Assembly (NCBI GenBank): GCA_025408405.1 | Contig: JANYJE010000013.1 | Span: forward strand, 1 to 64,000 | Length of the DNA stretch: 64,000 nucleotides | From: Nitrosomonadales bacterium | Lineage (GTDB): Bacteria; Pseudomonadota; Gammaproteobacteria; Burkholderiales; Gallionellaceae | Direction: 5' to 3' | Shown here: in pieces, positions 34,371 through 50,071 of the stretch | Layout of the letters: each line of letters opens with the position of its first letter | Numbering within the stretch: the stretch's first letter is position 1 | Made by a program: the position numbers and the translations under genes | The notes under the pieces: generated by a model | Databases searched by the model: none | What the model saw: the letters and a program-made list of their open reading frames with translations, nothing else | Told to the model about the DNA's origin: nothing

Positions 34371-35732
34371 TTACTTCTTTTTTAGCGGTCGCTGCCACCC
34401 AGCCACGGTCAATTGTTTTGCGCGTGACAGCGTCAGAGTATCTTCTGGCGCATTCTTCGTAATGGTAGATCCTGCCCCTATCGTTGCCCCGCGGCTGATA
34501 GTGACCGGTGCAACCAATTGCGTATCTGAACCGATGAAAACATCGTCCTCGATGATGGTTCGATGCTTGTTCACGCCATCGTAATTGCAGGTGATCGTGC
34601 CTGCTCCTATGTTCACACGGCTCCCAACACTGCTGTCGCCGATGTAGCTGAGGTGATTGGCCTTGCTGTGATCGGCAATTTCGCTGTTCTTGATCTCGAC
34701 AAAATTACCTATGTGCACGTCTGTGTGCAGTTTGCTGCCAGGGCGCAAACGCGCATAGGGCCCGATGCGGCAGTTAACACCAATTTCGGATTGTTCAATA
34801 TGGCTGTAAGGCGCGATCTGGGTTGAGGCTGCCACACTGCTGTTGCGAATAATGCTGTAAGCACCTATTCTGACGTTGTTGCCCAGATGTACCTCGCCCT
34901 CGAATATGCAACCGACATCAATTTCTACATCGCGCCCGCACACCAGCTTGCCGCGCACATCAATACGCGCAGGATCGGCCAGCGTGACGCCCTGCAATAG
35001 CAGATGCCTGGCTTGTTCCTGTTGCCACATTCGCTCCAGCTCAGCCAGTTGCAGCTTGCTGTTGATTCCAAATACCTCCCAGTCATGCGCGGGTTGTGCC
35101 GTATTCACGTCTACGCCTTGCGCAACTGCCATGGCTACGATGTCGGTCAGGTAATACTCGCGCTGCTTGTTATCGTTGCGCAGTTGGCTCAGCCACTGGC
35201 GTAACAATTGCGTGGGTGCCGCCAGAATGCCGGTGTTTACTTCCTTGATGTCGCGTTGCGCTGCTGTGGCATCTTTTTCTTCTACAATGCTGATGACCTT
35301 GCCGGCTTTATCCCGCTCGATGCGACCATAGCCCGTGGGGTGTTCCAGGCGCTGGGTAAGCAAGGTGAGAGCGTCGGGGGTTTGCAGCAACTGCTTGAGC
35401 GTGGCGTGTTGTATCAGTGGCACATCGCCGTACAGCACCAGTGTGACGCTGTCGTCTGCCAATAGCGGCAATGCCTGCTGTACAGCGTGCCCCGTCCCCA
35501 GTTGGGGTTCCTGCAGCACAAAGCTGCTATTGTAATTCGCCATCGCAGCCGGAACTGCATCACCACCATGCCCATATACCACGCAGATCTGCACAGGCGC
35601 CAGGACTGCCGCGGTTTCCAGCACATGCTGTAGCAGTGGTTGGCCGGCAAGTGCGTGCAGCACTTTGGGCTTGTCGGAATGCATGCGCGTGCCCTTGCCC
35701 GCTGCGAGAATAACAATATTTAACCTGATCAT
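34371..35732 (-). CDS. glmU: Bifunctional UDP-N-acetylglucosamine pyrophosphorylase / glucosamine-1-phosphate acetyltransferase
   Basis: 453-aa enzyme catalysing the last two steps to UDP-GlcNAc. The N-terminal uridylyltransferase has [19 protein letters not shown] and LYGDVPLI; the C-terminal left-handed beta-helix carries hexapeptide repeats ([40 protein letters not shown]) with the acetyltransferase His/Lys region. Followed by glmS, giving the conserved glmU-glmS pair downstream of the atp operon. Confidence 0.97.
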   Translation of the reverse strand: MIRLNIVILAAGKGTRMHSDKPKVLHALAGQPLLQHVLETAAVLAPVQICVVYGHGGDAVPAAMANYNSSFVLQEPQLGTGHAVQQALPLLADDSVTLVLYGDVPLIQHATLKQLLQTPDALTLLTQRLEHPTGYGRIERDKAGKVISIVEEKDATAAQRDIKEVNTGILAAPTQLLRQWLSQLRNDNKQREYYLTDIVAMAVAQGVDVNTAQPAHDWEVFGINSKLQLAELERMWQQEQARHLLLQGVTLADPARIDVRGKLVCGRDVEIDVGCIFEGEVHLGNNVRIGAYSIIRNSSVAASTQIAPYSHIEQSEIGVNCRIGPYARLRPGSKLHTDVHIGNFVEIKNSEIADHSKANHLSYIGDSSVGSRVNIGAGTITCNYDGVNKHRTIIEDDVFIGSDTQLVAPVTISRGATIGAGSTITKNAPEDTLTLSRAKQLTVAGWQRPLKKK

Positions 35733-35759
35733 GGCGTCTGCTTGTTACGAGATGGTAGA

Positions 35760-35793
35760 TTATAAACAAAGAAAGCGGCCTAAGCCGCTTTCT
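35760..35793 (-). terminator. Intrinsic terminator of the atp operon
   Basis: On the minus strand AGAAAGCGGC, a 4-base loop and GCCGCTTTCT form a 10-bp stem, followed by TTGTTTATAA. It starts 27 bases past the atpC stop and separates the atp operon from glmU. Confidence 0.85.
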
Positions 35794-35819
35794 CTGATCT
35801 GCCCAGTACTACCTTTAGC

Positions 35820-36245
35820 TTAGTGCGGATGAGACTTGCGTAGCTTGGAAATTGCCTGCAATTGCGCAATTGCTTCAGCCAGTTCTGCCTGAGCCGCTGC
35901 ATAATCAATGTCGGCAGTGCGATTTTTCATTGCTTCTTCAGCAGCGCGCTTGGCTTCAATGGCACGAGCTTCGTCCAGATCAGCACCACGAATTGCAGTG
36001 TCTGCGAGTATGGTCACTACGTGTGGTTGCACTTCCAGCATGCCACCAGAAACGTAGATCAGCTCCTCACTCTGATCCGGCAATTTGATGCGCACTGATC
36101 CGGGCTTGATGCGAGTGAGCAACGGAGCATGGCGAGGATAAATCCCCAGCTCGCCCATCTCACCCGGAACGACCACAACTTCGGCCATTCCCGAGAACAT
36201 GGATTGCTCTGCACTCACTACGTCTACTTGTACGGTCATTGCCAT
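35820..36245 (-). CDS. atpC: ATP synthase F1 subunit epsilon
   Basis: 141-aa epsilon subunit, the central-stalk regulator. [20 protein letters not shown] and [20 protein letters not shown] form the beta-sandwich; the C-terminal helical hairpin ([20 protein letters not shown]) can inhibit ATP hydrolysis. It is the last gene of the operon, 13 bases after atpD, with a terminator behind it. Confidence 0.96.
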   Translation of the reverse strand: MAMTVQVDVVSAEQSMFSGMAEVVVVPGEMGELGIYPRHAPLLTRIKPGSVRIKLPDQSEELIYVSGGMLEVQPHVVTILADTAIRGADLDEARAIEAKRAAEEAMKNRTADIDYAAAQAELAEAIAQLQAISKLRKSHPH

Positions 36246-36258
36246 ATCAATACCCTAA

Positions 36259-37707
<1,449 letters not shown>

Positions 37708-37719
37708 TTATCGTGTGCC

Positions 37720-38589
37720 TTAGTTAACTGCTGCTGCACCACCGACAATTTCGGAAATTTCTTTAGTAATCGCTGCCTGACGTGCTTTGTTGTAAACCAG
37801 CTTGAGTTCGCCAATAACCGTTTTAGCGTTATCGGAGGCGGCCTTCATCGCTACCATGCGTGAGCTTTGCTCTGAAGCCTGATTCTCAGTTACTGCGGAA
37901 TATACCAGCGACTCGATATAGCGCATTAGCAGCTGATCCACCACAACCTTCGCATCGGGCTCGTAAATATAATCCCACGAAGCTTCTCTCTTTTCAGCCA
38001 TTGCCTCACCCGAGAGCGGCAGCAATTGCTCAAACACCGGCTCCTGCTTCATGGTGTTTACGAAGTGGTTATAACTCAGGTAAATTGCATCTACCTCGCC
38101 GACCACATAGGCATCCAGCATGACTTTCACCGCACCAATCAAATTTTCAATGTGCGGCGTATCACCCAGTCCGGTTAAGTGTGACTGTATGCGCGCACCG
38201 ACTCGGGTCATGAAGCTGAAACCCTTATTGCCAATCGGGCTAACCCGGATACCTGCACCCGAACCTTCAAATTCCTTCATGCGATTTACCACCAGTCGCA
38301 AGACGTTGGTGTTCAAGCCACCGCACAATCCTTTATCCGAGGTAATCAGAATCACTCCAACATTCTTAACGCTTTCGCGTTTAACCAGGAATGGATGCTT
38401 GTACTCCGGGTTAGCGTGTGCCAAGTGTGCTGCTACCTGACGGATTCTCTCTGCATAGGGACGGGCTGCACGCATACGTTCCTGCGCTTTGCGCATTTTT
38501 GCTGCCGCAACCATTTCCATGGCGCGCGTAATCTTGCGCGTATTTTCAACGCTCTTGATTTTCGTGCGTATCTCTTTGCTGCCAGCCAT
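37720..38589 (-). CDS. atpG: ATP synthase F1 subunit gamma
   Basis: 289-aa rotor shaft. The N-terminal helix ([20 protein letters not shown]) and C-terminal helix ([38 protein letters not shown]) form the coiled coil that turns within the alpha/beta hexamer. [15 protein letters not shown] is the conserved core. It lies 14 bases after atpA. Confidence 0.97.
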   Translation of the reverse strand: MAGSKEIRTKIKSVENTRKITRAMEMVAAAKMRKAQERMRAARPYAERIRQVAAHLAHANPEYKHPFLVKRESVKNVGVILITSDKGLCGGLNTNVLRLVVNRMKEFEGSGAGIRVSPIGNKGFSFMTRVGARIQSHLTGLGDTPHIENLIGAVKVMLDAYVVGEVDAIYLSYNHFVNTMKQEPVFEQLLPLSGEAMAEKREASWDYIYEPDAKVVVDQLLMRYIESLVYSAVTENQASEQSSRMVAMKAASDNAKTVIGELKLVYNKARQAAITKEISEIVGGAAAVN

Positions 38590-38603
38590 GATTAAACTCC
38601 CGC

Positions 38604-40145
38604 TTAGTAAACTGCGGTGGACTTGAAGGTTTCGATTGCTGCAGACAATTTCTTCTCATTGTCCGCGCTCAAATCCTTGGTCGTATTAATTGCATCAATC
38701 AGGTCGGCATGCTTGGACTTGATGTGCGCATGCACAGCGGACTCAAACGCCAACGCTTTCTTAACTTCAACGTCGTCGAAATATCCCTTGTTTACGCAGA
38801 ACAGGGTGACTGCCATTTCTGCAACAGACAATGGAGCGTACTGCAATTGCTTCATCAATTCTGTTACCAGGCGACCACGCTCCAGCTGCTTGCGGGTTGC
38901 CTCATCGAGATCAGATGCAAACTGAGCAAACGCTGCCAGTTCGCGATACTGCGCCAGCGCCAGACGCACACCACCACCGAGCTTCTTGATGACCTTGGTT
39001 TGCGCCGCACCACCTACGCGAGATACCGAAACACCGGCATTGATCGCCGGGCGGATACCCGCGTTAAACAAGTCTGTCTCAAGGAAGATCTGACCGTCGG
39101 TAATCGAAATAACGTTAGTTGGAACGAATGCTGATACGTCGCCAGCTGCGGTTTCAATGATAGGCAGTGCTGTTAGCGAGCCGGTCTTGCCCTTCACCGC
39201 ACCTTTGGTAAATGCCTCTACGTATTCAGCGCTTACTCGAGCGGCGCGCTCCAGCAAACGTGAGTGCAGGTAGAACACATCACCAGGGTAAGCTTCACGA
39301 CCAGGCGGGCGACGCAGCAACAGGGAGATTTGACGGTATGCCCAAGCTTGCTTGGTCAGGTCATCATAAACAATCAGCGCATCTTCACCGCGATCGCGGA
39401 AATATTCACCCATTGTGCAACCAGCATATGGAGCAAGGAATTGCATTGCAGCGGAGTCTGAAGCTGTGGCAGCAACCACGATGGTGTAGCCCATCGCGCC
39501 GTGCTCTTCAAGCTTGCGCACCACGTTAGCAACGGTCGAAGCTTTCTGACCGATCGCCACGTAGACGCAGGTCATGCCCTGACCCTTTTGGTTGATAATG
39601 GCGTCCACCGCAACAGCCGTCTTACCAGTTTGGCGGTCGCCGATAATCAACTCGCGCTGACCACGGCCAATAGGCACCATGGAGTCAACTGACTTCAAGC
39701 CCGTTTGCACCGGCTGGTCTACAGATTTACGCTCAATAACGCCGGGAGCAACTTTTTCAATCTTGTCCGTCATCTTGGCGTTAATAGGACCTTTACCATC
39801 GATTGGCTGGCCCAGTGCGTTAACTACGCGACCGCGCAATTCAGGACCTACTGGCACTTCAAGAATGCGGCCCGTACATTTAACTGTATCGCCTTCGCTG
39901 ATATGCTCGTATTCACCCAGCACAACAGCACCGACTGAATCACGCTCAAGGTTCAGCGCCAGTCCAAATGTGTTGCCAGGAAACTCCAGCATTTCGCCCT
40001 GCATTACATCAGACAGTCCGTGTATACGCACGATACCATCGGTCACGCTAACCACAGTGCCTTCGGTGCGCGCTTCTGTCAGCGCCTCGAAATTCTCAAT
40101 GCGGCTGCGAATCAAATTACTAATTTCAGAAGGGTTGAGCTTCAT
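38604..40145 (-). CDS. atpA: ATP synthase F1 subunit alpha
   Basis: 513-aa non-catalytic nucleotide-binding subunit. P-loop [13 protein letters not shown]; signature [23 protein letters not shown] segment is present. The start at 40145 ([20 protein letters not shown]) is the family's usual one; the longer frame runs back over atpH. Confidence 0.98.
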   Translation of the reverse strand: MKLNPSEISNLIRSRIENFEALTEARTEGTVVSVTDGIVRIHGLSDVMQGEMLEFPGNTFGLALNLERDSVGAVVLGEYEHISEGDTVKCTGRILEVPVGPELRGRVVNALGQPIDGKGPINAKMTDKIEKVAPGVIERKSVDQPVQTGLKSVDSMVPIGRGQRELIIGDRQTGKTAVAVDAIINQKGQGMTCVYVAIGQKASTVANVVRKLEEHGAMGYTIVVAATASDSAAMQFLAPYAGCTMGEYFRDRGEDALIVYDDLTKQAWAYRQISLLLRRPPGREAYPGDVFYLHSRLLERAARVSAEYVEAFTKGAVKGKTGSLTALPIIETAAGDVSAFVPTNVISITDGQIFLETDLFNAGIRPAINAGVSVSRVGGAAQTKVIKKLGGGVRLALAQYRELAAFAQFASDLDEATRKQLERGRLVTELMKQLQYAPLSVAEMAVTLFCVNKGYFDDVEVKKALAFESAVHAHIKSKHADLIDAINTTKDLSADNEKKLSAAIETFKSTAVY

Positions 40146-40176
40146 CTGCTTTTCCTTAATTTCGATAAATCTGTTA

Positions 40177-40713
40177 TCAAGCCAGCGCGTTGGCCAGTTC
40201 GGACAGGTGGGTACGAGCGGAGCCGTCGATAACCTTGTCACCGGCGCGTATCACTATCCCGCCCAGCAATTTTTGGTCAGTTTCGCAGTTAAGCCGAATT
40301 TCACGACCTAATCGTTTCTTCATCGCCGCAGTAATTTTTTGCTTCTGTGTGTCATTCAAATCAAATGCAGAAGTCACTACAACATCTACACTTTTTTCAG
40401 CTTCTGCACGCATCACTTCAAATATAGCCGCAATTTCTGGCAGCAGAATTAAGCGCTGGGCTTCAACCAGCAACTTGATAAAGTTGGCCGTCGACTTGCT
40501 CAACTTGTCTCCACCGCACAAAGAGAGCATCAAGCCTTGCAACTGACTCCTTGCCACACGAGGGCTTGTTATGAGTGCACGAACCTGCACATTTTCAACC
40601 GCGTTAACAGCTGACTGCAGCACGTCCGACCAGCTTTTCAATTCGTTGTTCTTGCGTGCCTCATCAAACGCAGCTAAAGCATAAGGGCGTGCAACTGTGA
40701 TGGCTTCAGACAT
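40177..40713 (-). CDS. atpH: ATP synthase F1 subunit delta
   Basis: 178-aa peripheral stalk subunit joining F1 to subunit b. [20 protein letters not shown] at the N-terminus and [20 protein letters not shown] near the C-terminus are the OSCP/delta signatures. It lies 5 bases after atpF and 31 bases before atpA. Confidence 0.97.
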   Translation of the reverse strand: MSEAITVARPYALAAFDEARKNNELKSWSDVLQSAVNAVENVQVRALITSPRVARSQLQGLMLSLCGGDKLSKSTANFIKLLVEAQRLILLPEIAAIFEVMRAEAEKSVDVVVTSAFDLNDTQKQKITAAMKKRLGREIRLNCETDQKLLGGIVIRAGDKVIDGSARTHLSELANALA

Positions 40714-40718
40714 AGCGA

Positions 40719-41189
40719 TTAAATTTCCGCGACTAATTTTTCAAGCAGATCGTTGTGTGCCTTAGCATCAATTTCGCGACCCAGAATTTTTCCAGCACCT
40801 GCCAGCGCAACGGCAGAAACTTGCGTGCGCAACTGCTCTTTTGCACGGAAGACTTCCTGCTCAATTTCCGCTTTGGCCGCAACAACAATACGCTCACTCT
40901 CAGCGTGAGCCTGGATTTTAGCGGCTTCAACAATTTCGCTGGCACGTTTGTCGCTCAACGCAATAATTTCTGCTGCTTTTTCCTTGGCTTCACGGATGAA
41001 ATCTGCTGAACGATGTGCCGCCAATTCCAGATCGTGCTTGCCGCGTTCAGCCGCTGCCAATCCGTCAGCAATCTGCTTCTTGCGTGCTTCCAGTGCCGCC
41101 ATGATAGGCGGCCATACAAACTTCATGCAGAACCATACGAACATGGCGAACATGATCGTCTGGCCGAGAAGGGTCGCATTAATGTTCAT
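40719..41189 (-). CDS. atpF: ATP synthase F0 subunit b
   Basis: 156-aa peripheral stalk protein: one N-terminal membrane helix ([20 protein letters not shown]) then a long charged helix ([20 protein letters not shown]) that dimerises along F1. There is a single b gene, not the b/b' pair of phototrophs. Confidence 0.97.
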   Translation of the reverse strand: MNINATLLGQTIMFAMFVWFCMKFVWPPIMAALEARKKQIADGLAAAERGKHDLELAAHRSADFIREAKEKAAEIIALSDKRASEIVEAAKIQAHAESERIVVAAKAEIEQEVFRAKEQLRTQVSAVALAGAGKILGREIDAKAHNDLLEKLVAEI

Positions 41190-41233
41190 GCAAAGACCTT
41201 TACTTGTTTATTTTAAGAAAGCTTGCGCTTTAA

Positions 41234-41488
<255 letters not shown>

Positions 41489-41520
41489 TTAAAAATATTA
41501 AGTAAGTTGGTTGAACTGGT

Positions 41521-42733
<1,213 letters not shown>

Positions 42734-42807
42734 GGCATTTGTCCAACACAATTTCGAATAGTAGCAACATATAAATTAGCTGTCAAAAAATTATACCTAG
42801 CGTTTAT

Positions 42808-43674
42808 TTATATTTCCCCTGTCACACCCATTTTCAATAAAATACCTTCGAGTTGATCCAAGGATTTATATTCAATTACAAGCTTGCCCTTCCCCTTTGC
42901 TCCATGATTTATTCCAACTTTTGTGCCCAGTTGATCAGCCACTCTTTCCTGTAGTCTTATGATGTCTCGGCTGTGTTGAATTTTTTTCTGTACTGGTTTT
43001 TCTGCCGAACTCAGCATGTCGTGTACTAATTTTTCTGCTTCGCGCACTGACAATCCGTCCGCCACAATTTTATTTGCTGCAGCAATCTGATTTGCCCCCT
43101 CCAGCGCCAGTAATGCACGCGCATGCCCCATGTCCAACCGCCCAGTAGCAAGATGGTCTTGTACGACCTGCGTCAATTTTAGAAGTCTCAACAAATTTGT
43201 CGCTGCACTACGTGAACGACCCACCGCATCAGCTGCTGTTTGATGAGTCATTTGGAATTCGTCAATCAGGCGCTGGATACCTACCGCCTCTTCCAAAGGG
43301 TTCAGATTTTCGCGCTGAATATTCTCAATCAGCGCCATAGCCAGTGCTGCGCTGTCAGGCACCTTGCGAACTAGCACAGGAACCAGTGTCAATCCCGCCA
43401 GCTTTGCTGCTCGCCAGCGACGTTCACCCGCTATAATTTCACAGCTGCCATTGGTCAATTCTCGCGCGAGAATTGGTTGAATTATGCCCTGCACCTTTAT
43501 AGAGGCAGCCAATTCGTTTAATGCCGATTCGTCCATGTGGCTTCGCGGCTGATATTTTCCAGGTTTGAGCTGCTCTATTCTCATATCCCTGAGCACCTCT
43601 TCTCGCTCATTGCTGTTTCCCGACAACAATGCGTCCAATCCGCGCCCCAGCCCCTTATTTATTTTTGCCATCAT
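42808..43674 (-). CDS. parB: Chromosome partitioning protein ParB
   Basis: 288-aa CTP-dependent DNA clamp that loads at parS. GLGRGLDALLSG at the N-terminus, then the ParB box ALIENIQRENLNPLEEAVGI, the helix-turn-helix (QTAADAVGRSRSAATNLLRL) and the C-terminal dimer domain. AGGA lies 6 bases before the first of two adjacent ATGs. Two perfect parS sites lie within this window at 47.08 and 53.56 kb. Confidence 0.96.
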   Translation of the reverse strand: MMAKINKGLGRGLDALLSGNSNEREEVLRDMRIEQLKPGKYQPRSHMDESALNELAASIKVQGIIQPILARELTNGSCEIIAGERRWRAAKLAGLTLVPVLVRKVPDSAALAMALIENIQRENLNPLEEAVGIQRLIDEFQMTHQTAADAVGRSRSAATNLLRLLKLTQVVQDHLATGRLDMGHARALLALEGANQIAAANKIVADGLSVREAEKLVHDMLSSAEKPVQKKIQHSRDIIRLQERVADQLGTKVGINHGAKGKGKLVIEYKSLDQLEGILLKMGVTGEI

Positions 43675-43686
43675 CTTTAGTCCTGT

Positions 43687-44466
43687 TTAAACTGATTCCA
43701 CCATTACCGCATTATTGAGTAATTCTCCCGCCAGAGCCAAATAGGCTTGCGTGCCTCTGGACTCCTTATCATGGTATAAAGCTGGCAATCCAAAGCTTGG
43801 CGCTTCTGCTAAGCGCACGTTTCTAGGGATAACCGTGCGGTAAACTTTGTCTCCAAAATGTTGCATCAATTGGTCGGAGACCTGCTGGGCGAGGGTATTG
43901 CGCGGGTCATACATGGTACGCAGCAAGCCTTCGATCTGAAGTTCTGGGTTGAGGTGGGCACGAACTTTGCGGATCGTGTTTACCAAGTCGCTCAACCCTT
44001 CTAGGGCGTAGTACTCACACTGCATTGGAATCATCACTGACTTTGCGGCGCAGAGTCCGTTAAGGGTTAGCAGGTTTAGTGCCGGCGGACAGTCAATCAA
44101 AATATAATCATATTCATCCTGCACCAAGTGCAGGGAAGCCTTGAGTCTGGTTTCACGGCTATCCAAATCCACTAACTCAATTTCTGCGCCAGCAAGCTCA
44201 CGGTTGGCTGGCAAAATATCGTATTTACCAGCATTGGAGTGGGTGCGCACTTCTCTTGCATCCTTTGACCCCAATAAAACATCGTAAACCGAAGCGGGCA
44301 AATTTGTTTTGTCAATCGCACTCCCCATTGTCGCGTTGCCTTGCGGGTCGAGGTCAACCAGAAGCACCCTCTGCTTTGCGGCCGCCAGGCTCGCTGCCAG
44401 ATTGACGGAGGTTGTGGTTTTCCCCACACCACCTTTTTGATTGGCAATTGCTAGTATTTTGGTCAT
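43687..44466 (-). CDS. parA: Chromosome partitioning ATPase ParA (Soj)
   Basis: 259-aa ATPase driving origin segregation with ParB. Walker [38 protein letters not shown] and the conserved [20 protein letters not shown]. It is 12 bases before parB and 1 base after rsmG, in the standard mnmG-rsmG-parA-parB order. Confidence 0.97.
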   Translation of the reverse strand: MTKILAIANQKGGVGKTTTSVNLAASLAAAKQRVLLVDLDPQGNATMGSAIDKTNLPASVYDVLLGSKDAREVRTHSNAGKYDILPANRELAGAEIELVDLDSRETRLKASLHLVQDEYDYILIDCPPALNLLTLNGLCAAKSVMIPMQCEYYALEGLSDLVNTIRKVRAHLNPELQIEGLLRTMYDPRNTLAQQVSDQLMQHFGDKVYRTVIPRNVRLAEAPSFGLPALYHDKESRGTQAYLALAGELLNNAVMVESV

Positions 44467-44467
44467 T

Positions 44468-45088
44468 TCATATCGCTTTCAACACTACCAGACACCGTGC
44501 AGCATCCAAACCCGGTACTTGTAACGGGATAATCTGCTCCACCACCACATCACCAGGCAAGCGTTGCAACTCTTGATCTGGTGTACCTTTCATTGCTGCC
44601 CAGCGGCCTTTTTCGGCCAGCAAGTGACGCGTCAACTGAACAAAATCAGCTGTTTCAGCAAATGCCCTAGAAATAATCCCATCGAATTTTTCATGCGCCA
44701 GAAACTCCTCAACTCGTCCGCAATATACAGAAATATTTGCCAATCCAAGCTCAATAACGGCTTGTTGAACGAAGCTGGTTTTTTTGCTATTGCTGTCCAG
44801 TAGTGTGAACCGCCAATCTGGGCGGACAATGGCCAGAACAACACCTGGCAAACCCGCTCCGCACCCCACATCCAGCCAACTACCAGGCCAAAGATGCGGA
44901 AGTACAGCCAAGCTATCCAGCAAGTGATAGCTGACCATTTGATCAGCCTGACGGATAGCTGTCAGGTTATAAACCTTGTTCCATTTTTGGAGGAGTTGCA
45001 AATAATCCAGCAATTTTTGCTGGATATCTGCAGAAAGATCCAGCTGCATCATTGCGCATCCTTGCTCCAAATCTTGTGACAAGCTCAT
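44468..45088 (-). CDS. rsmG: 16S rRNA (guanine-527-N7)-methyltransferase
   Basis: 206-aa enzyme. SAM motif [40 protein letters not shown] and [15 protein letters not shown] identify RsmG (GidB). Its ATG overlaps the mnmG stop (ATGA). Confidence 0.96.
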   Translation of the reverse strand: MSLSQDLEQGCAMMQLDLSADIQQKLLDYLQLLQKWNKVYNLTAIRQADQMVSYHLLDSLAVLPHLWPGSWLDVGCGAGLPGVVLAIVRPDWRFTLLDSNSKKTSFVQQAVIELGLANISVYCGRVEEFLAHEKFDGIISRAFAETADFVQLTRHLLAEKGRWAAMKGTPDQELQRLPGDVVVEQIIPLQVPGLDAARCLVVLKAI

Positions 45089-47004
45089 GCGCCCTGCTGC
45101 GCCTTCTGTCCATTTTCCTCTTTGTCATCATATTTGAATCCACGCTTCAGGTGTACCAGTAGCAATGAAATTGCCGCCGGCGTCATTCCTGAAATGCGCG
45201 CCGCCTGACCCATGGTTTCTGGTTGGTGCTGATTCAATTTTTGCTGCACCTCTATTGACAACCCGCGAACTTGCCTGTAATCCATTTTGCTTGGCAGCAA
45301 GGTGTTTTCGTAATTTTCTTGGCGCGCAATTTCATCTCGCTGACGCTCAATATAGCCTTGATATTTGGCCTGAATTTCAACCTGCTCTGTTATTACCTCA
45401 TCATTCAAACCCCCGCCCGCGCACGGCAAAGTCATCAGGCTTGCATAATTGACATCTGGGCGGCGCAATAAGTCGTACAGCGTATACTCCCGTTCAATGC
45501 CTTTTCCCAGCACCCGTTCAGCGTCAGCTTGAGCCAAAACACTTGGGTTAATCCAAGTCGATTTCAGGCGTTCTTTTTCTTTTTCTATTTCGCCTCTCTT
45601 AAGGTCAAACGCAGCCCAGCGCATGTTGTCGACCAGCCCTAGCTGCCGCCCAATTTCCGTTAGGCGCAAATCAGCATTATCCTCGCGCAACTGCAAGCGG
45701 TATTCTGCGCGGCTGGTAAACATTCGGTATGGCTCCGAAACCCCCCGCGTTATCAGGTCATCCACCAGCACTCCTAAATAGGCCTCATCTCGGCGCGGGC
45801 ACCAACTTTCTTCCTCGCGGGCGTAGCGTGCTGCATTCAGACCCGCTAGCAATCCTTGTGCGGCAGCTTCTTCATAACCGGTGGTGCCATTAATTTGCCC
45901 AGCAAAGAACAGCCCTGAAATTGCTTTACTTTCAAGCGATCTTTTTAATGCACGTGGATCAAAGTAATCGTATTCGATGGCATATCCCGGGCGTGTAATA
46001 TGCGCATCCTTCATGCCTTTAATTGACCGCACCAACGCCAGCTGCACATCGAATGGCAAACTGGTTGATATGCCATTGGGATAGACTTCGTGAGTTGAGA
46101 TACCTTCTGGCTCAATAAAAATCTGGTGTGATTCTTTATTTGCAAAACGGGTTATTTTATCTTCAATTGACGGACAGTAACGCGGCCCCACGCCTTCAAT
46201 TACACCCGTAAAGAGTGGCGACCTGTCCAACCCGCCGCGAATTATGTCGTGCGTTTTTTGATTTGTCTGAGTTAACCAACAAGAAAGTTGCCGAGGATGC
46301 TGTCCCGCACTCCCCATAAATGAAAATACCGGCTCCGGCGTATCTCCAGGCTGCTCTTGCATAGCAGAGTAGTCGATGGTTCGTCCATCGATGCGTGGCG
46401 GAGTGCCCGTCTTGAGCCTGCCTATGGGCAACTTCATCTCCCTTAATTTGTGCGAAAGACTTACCGATGGCGGATCGCCTGCGCGCCCTGCCTGATAATT
46501 GGACTGCCCTATATGTATTAGGCCAGACAGAAATGTACCTGTAGTCAACACCACACTCTTAGCTTTGAAGCGCAAACCGAGTTGAGTTACTACGCCGCTT
46601 ATCCGCTCACCATCCAGCAGCAAGTCGTCTACCGCCTGCTGAAACAGCCATAGGTTTTCCTGGTTTTCCAAGCGCCTTCTGATTGCTTGCTTGTATAATG
46701 CCCTGTCAGCCTGCGCTCGCGTTGCGCGCACAGCTGGGCCCTTCGATGAGTTCAGAATGCGGAATTGAATCCCACCCTCGTCCGTTGCGGCGGCCATTGC
46801 CCCACCAAGCGCGTCAACTTCTTTCACCAAATGTCCTTTGCCAATCCCCCCGATCGAGGGATTGCACGACATCGTCCCCAGCGTTTCAATGTTGTGCGAT
46901 AACAACAAAGTAGCCCGCCCCATGCGTGCGCTGGCCAGGGCAGCCTCTGTTCCAGCATGCCCCCCGCCCACCACAATTACATCGAATTCTTTGGGAAAGT
47001 TCAT
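45085..47004 (-). CDS. mnmG: tRNA 5-carboxymethylaminomethyl uridine modification FAD enzyme MnmG
   Basis: 639-aa FAD protein that with MnmE modifies U34 of tRNAs. FAD motif [20 protein letters not shown], the conserved [35 protein letters not shown] and [19 protein letters not shown]. Start 47004 ([15 protein letters not shown]) matches the family; the longer frame runs toward the parS site and is not used. Confidence 0.97.
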   Translation of the reverse strand: MNFPKEFDVIVVGGGHAGTEAALASARMGRATLLLSHNIETLGTMSCNPSIGGIGKGHLVKEVDALGGAMAAATDEGGIQFRILNSSKGPAVRATRAQADRALYKQAIRRRLENQENLWLFQQAVDDLLLDGERISGVVTQLGLRFKAKSVVLTTGTFLSGLIHIGQSNYQAGRAGDPPSVSLSHKLREMKLPIGRLKTGTPPRIDGRTIDYSAMQEQPGDTPEPVFSFMGSAGQHPRQLSCWLTQTNQKTHDIIRGGLDRSPLFTGVIEGVGPRYCPSIEDKITRFANKESHQIFIEPEGISTHEVYPNGISTSLPFDVQLALVRSIKGMKDAHITRPGYAIEYDYFDPRALKRSLESKAISGLFFAGQINGTTGYEEAAAQGLLAGLNAARYAREEESWCPRRDEAYLGVLVDDLITRGVSEPYRMFTSRAEYRLQLREDNADLRLTEIGRQLGLVDNMRWAAFDLKRGEIEKEKERLKSTWINPSVLAQADAERVLGKGIEREYTLYDLLRRPDVNYASLMTLPCAGGGLNDEVITEQVEIQAKYQGYIERQRDEIARQENYENTLLPSKMDYRQVRGLSIEVQQKLNQHQPETMGQAARISGMTPAAISLLLVHLKRGFKYDDKEENGQKAQQGA

Positions 47005-47075
47005 TTGAGCGTTACTAAATCGAAGGTAGGAATGATACATCAAATTCGCGAGTGCTAATTATTCTTGGCTACTAA

Positions 47076-47091
47076 TGTTTCACGTGAAACA
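47076..47091. promoter_or_regulatory. parS centromere site 1
   Basis: TGTTTCACGTGAAACA is a perfect match to the 16-bp consensus parS bound by chromosomal ParB. It sits in the gap between mnmE and mnmG, about 3.7 kb left of the dnaA-rpmH junction. Confidence 0.95.
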
Positions 47092-47099
47092 TTCCCAAG

Positions 47100-48458
47100 T
47101 TATTTGCCGATACAGAACCGGCCAAATATTTCCCCTAGAAGGTCATCCGAACTAAATTCGCCTGTAATGCTATTCAGACACTCTTGAGCCAAACGCAACT
47201 CTTCCGCAAATAACTCTGCGTGAACAACTTCTTGTGCAGCCTGCAGTAGGTGTTTCTGAGCACTAAACAGTGCTCGGATATGGCGCTCACGTGCCATGAA
47301 AACTCCGCCCTCATTATGCCAACCAATTAGAGCGAGTAATTTATTGCGCAATAAGTCCAACCCAGCACCCGTTTTTGCTGAAAGATATATATTCGCATCA
47401 TTATCATCTGCTTCTATAAGGCGCCCACTCTCTTGCAAAAGATCAACTTTATTGAAAATGTGCATCCGAGGTATTTTCGGCGGCAATGCATTTAATATAT
47501 TTTCATCATCCTCACTTATAGTGTTTCTGGCGTCGAGCATTAACAGAATGACATCGGCCTTTTCGGCAGCAGCGCGAGTGCGTTCTATGCCCATCATCTC
47601 AATCTTATCTTGCGATTCTCGCAAGCCTGCGGTATCAATAATATGCAGCGGGATGCCATTTATTTGTATTGATTGTCGTATTAGATCGCGCGTAGTTCCA
47701 GGTATATCACTCACCAGCGCCACCTCTTCCCCACTCAGGAGGTTCAGCAGACTAGACTTCCCAACGTTAGGCTGACCGACTAACACAACCTGAGCGCCCT
47801 CCCGCAACAGGCTGCCTTGCTGGGCCAACATGAGTGTTCTATCTAAGTCTGTGATTATTTTGCCGAGTTTAGAGTTTCGCTTGTTCACATCAAGAAAATC
47901 AAGCTCTTCTTCAGGGAAATCCAGCATTGCCTCTACCAGCATGCGCAGATCGATAAGTTGTGACACAAGCTGGTGGATAGAAAAAGAAAACTCACCCTGC
48001 AGCGAACGCATCGCACTTCTTGCAGCCTGCGCGGTGGTAGCATCGATCAAATCAGCCACGCTTTCGGCCTGAGCCAAATCAAGCTTATCATTTAGATATG
48101 CACGCTGGGTAAATTCGCCCGGCTGAGCCAGCCTCGCTCCTAACTCTAGGCATCGTTGCAACACTAGTTGCAAAACCGCTGAGCCACCATGGCCCTGCAA
48201 CTCAAGCACATCTTCACCAGTGTAAGAATTTGGTGCAGGGAAATAAATTGCTATCCCTCGATCAATGACAGCGCCGCTAGCATCGAGAAATGCTGCAACA
48301 GTAGCGTTTCTAGGCGACAGGTGACGGCCCGTTATACACACCACCATATCCGCAAGGTCGTGTCCCGATACGCGAACCACACCTATGCCGCCACGCCCAT
48401 GGGCGGTGGCGATCGCAGCTATGTTCTCAGGTTTTATTGGCACCGAGCGCTTCCGCAT
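47100..48458 (-). CDS. mnmE: tRNA modification GTPase MnmE
   Basis: 452-aa GTPase partner of MnmG. N-terminal folate-binding domain ([20 protein letters not shown]), G domain ([27 protein letters not shown]) and C-terminal FCIGK with its catalytic Cys. The start is uncertain: ATG 48458 lacks a ribosome binding site and overlaps yidC by 32 bases, whereas GTG 48443 has GGAAG 6 bases upstream and a shorter overlap. Confidence 0.95.
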   Translation of the reverse strand: MRKRSVPIKPENIAAIATAHGRGGIGVVRVSGHDLADMVVCITGRHLSPRNATVAAFLDASGAVIDRGIAIYFPAPNSYTGEDVLELQGHGGSAVLQLVLQRCLELGARLAQPGEFTQRAYLNDKLDLAQAESVADLIDATTAQAARSAMRSLQGEFSFSIHQLVSQLIDLRMLVEAMLDFPEEELDFLDVNKRNSKLGKIITDLDRTLMLAQQGSLLREGAQVVLVGQPNVGKSSLLNLLSGEEVALVSDIPGTTRDLIRQSIQINGIPLHIIDTAGLRESQDKIEMMGIERTRAAAEKADVILLMLDARNTISEDDENILNALPPKIPRMHIFNKVDLLQESGRLIEADDNDANIYLSAKTGAGLDLLRNKLLALIGWHNEGGVFMARERHIRALFSAQKHLLQAAQEVVHAELFAEELRLAQECLNSITGEFSSDDLLGEIFGRFCIGK

Positions 48459-50049
48459 CAGATTTGCGCGTGATATACCACTGCTGAGCTATAGAAAGTA
48501 TGTTGTTCACAACAGAATAAAGAACTAAGCCCGCCGGAAAAAAGAAAAACACAACACTAAAGATAATCGGCATAAGTTGCATCAATTTGGCCTGCAAAGG
48601 ATCAGGAGGCGTTGGGTTTAGCTTACTTTGAATTAACATGCTTATACCCATAATTAACGGCAGAACGTAATATGGATCAGGCCTCGACAAGTCTGTAATC
48701 CAGCCATAAAAAGGTGCGTAGCGCATTTCAACACTTGACAGAATTGCCCAGTACAGCGAAATAAAGACGGGTATTTGAATAAGAACAGGCAGGCAACCAC
48801 CGAGCGGATTAATTTTCTCGGTTTTATACAAATCCATCATGGCACGATTGAGCTTTTCGCGGTCATCTCCATACTGCTTTTTGATCTTCTCAAGCTTGGG
48901 CGCCACCAAGCGCATTTTTGCCATAGATCTGTAACTTGCGGCGGAGAGAGGAAAGAAAAGCAGTTTAATTAATATGGTCAGAATAATGATAGCAATGCCC
49001 CAATTGAGGATGGCTTGATGTATCTGAATAAGCGACCAGAAAATTGGGCGAGCAATAATGGTCAACCAGCCATAGTCAACGGTCAAACCAAGTCCTGGGG
49101 CAATCTTGTCAAGTGTGGCTTGAGCGGGACCGACATACAATGGCACAGAAATCTTGCCAGTCTGGCCAGGTGCAATCCTGTCAACTGGAACTATAACGCC
49201 TGCTGAATACATCCCATTATCCAATTTCCGGGTGAAATATTCTCTTGGGGTATTTTCTTGCGGTAGCCATGCACTTACAAAATAATGCTGCAGCATGCCA
49301 ATCCAACCGTTATCTGCAGACTTTGGATATTTAGTATTGCCCTTTTCTATGCTTGAAAAGTCCACTTTCTGGAATTTTTCTTGCTCGGTGTAAACGGCAG
49401 GGCCTGTGTAAGTTGGTACAAATTTGCTTGCGCCTGTCGGCTCAAACGTGTCTCGTACCAACTGGAAATAGGCCGATGCGTTTATGGCTTCTTTGCCACT
49501 GTTTTCAATTTGATATCCAACATCAATGAGATAGCTTCCGCGGTGAAAAACAAATACTTTATTGACCACGATGCCAGGGCCTAATGCTGCTTGCAAGCGA
49601 ACTTCCAGTGAGTCTTTGCCCTCACTTAGCTGGTAGCTTGTTGACGGTGCTGTGAATATCGTGTTGTGCGTCGGCAGTCCAGAACCTAGTAAGCCAGTCT
49701 GAGCCATGTATGTATGCTGCTCTTGCTGCTGCAGTAAAACAAATGGCTTGGTTTTATCATCAGTATTCAGATGATTAAAAAACTCCAAATGACGCAAATC
49801 TCCGCCAACCGTGCTAATTTCGGCTTTCAGAAAATCTGTTTTTACAACAATTTTCTGGCCTGACGGGCCTTTCTGTTCTGCGGTTACGATTGAAACTGCC
49901 GAAGCTGATTTAAGCTGAGGCGCTTGTAATGGCGCTGATACAGGTTTTTCTTGGTAAGTCTCAGGATGTTGCTGCTTTTGCCAACCGCCCCATAGTAAAA
50001 ATAGTGAAAACGTAAAAATCAGAAAAAGGAAGAAACGTTGGAAATCCAT
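48427..50049 (-). CDS. yidC: Membrane protein insertase YidC
   Basis: 540-aa insertase that places proteins such as subunit c of ATP synthase in the inner membrane. N-terminal membrane helix ([18 protein letters not shown]), large periplasmic domain, then the conserved five-helix core ([58 protein letters not shown]). Length is normal for Gram-negatives. Confidence 0.97.
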   Translation of the reverse strand: MDFQRFFLFLIFTFSLFLLWGGWQKQQHPETYQEKPVSAPLQAPQLKSASAVSIVTAEQKGPSGQKIVVKTDFLKAEISTVGGDLRHLEFFNHLNTDDKTKPFVLLQQQEQHTYMAQTGLLGSGLPTHNTIFTAPSTSYQLSEGKDSLEVRLQAALGPGIVVNKVFVFHRGSYLIDVGYQIENSGKEAINASAYFQLVRDTFEPTGASKFVPTYTGPAVYTEQEKFQKVDFSSIEKGNTKYPKSADNGWIGMLQHYFVSAWLPQENTPREYFTRKLDNGMYSAGVIVPVDRIAPGQTGKISVPLYVGPAQATLDKIAPGLGLTVDYGWLTIIARPIFWSLIQIHQAILNWGIAIIILTILIKLLFFPLSAASYRSMAKMRLVAPKLEKIKKQYGDDREKLNRAMMDLYKTEKINPLGGCLPVLIQIPVFISLYWAILSSVEMRYAPFYGWITDLSRPDPYYVLPLIMGISMLIQSKLNPTPPDPLQAKLMQLMPIIFSVVFFFFPAGLVLYSVVNNILSIAQQWYITRKSDAEALGANKT

Positions 50050-50071
50050 TTTGCGTACACCTAATAATTAT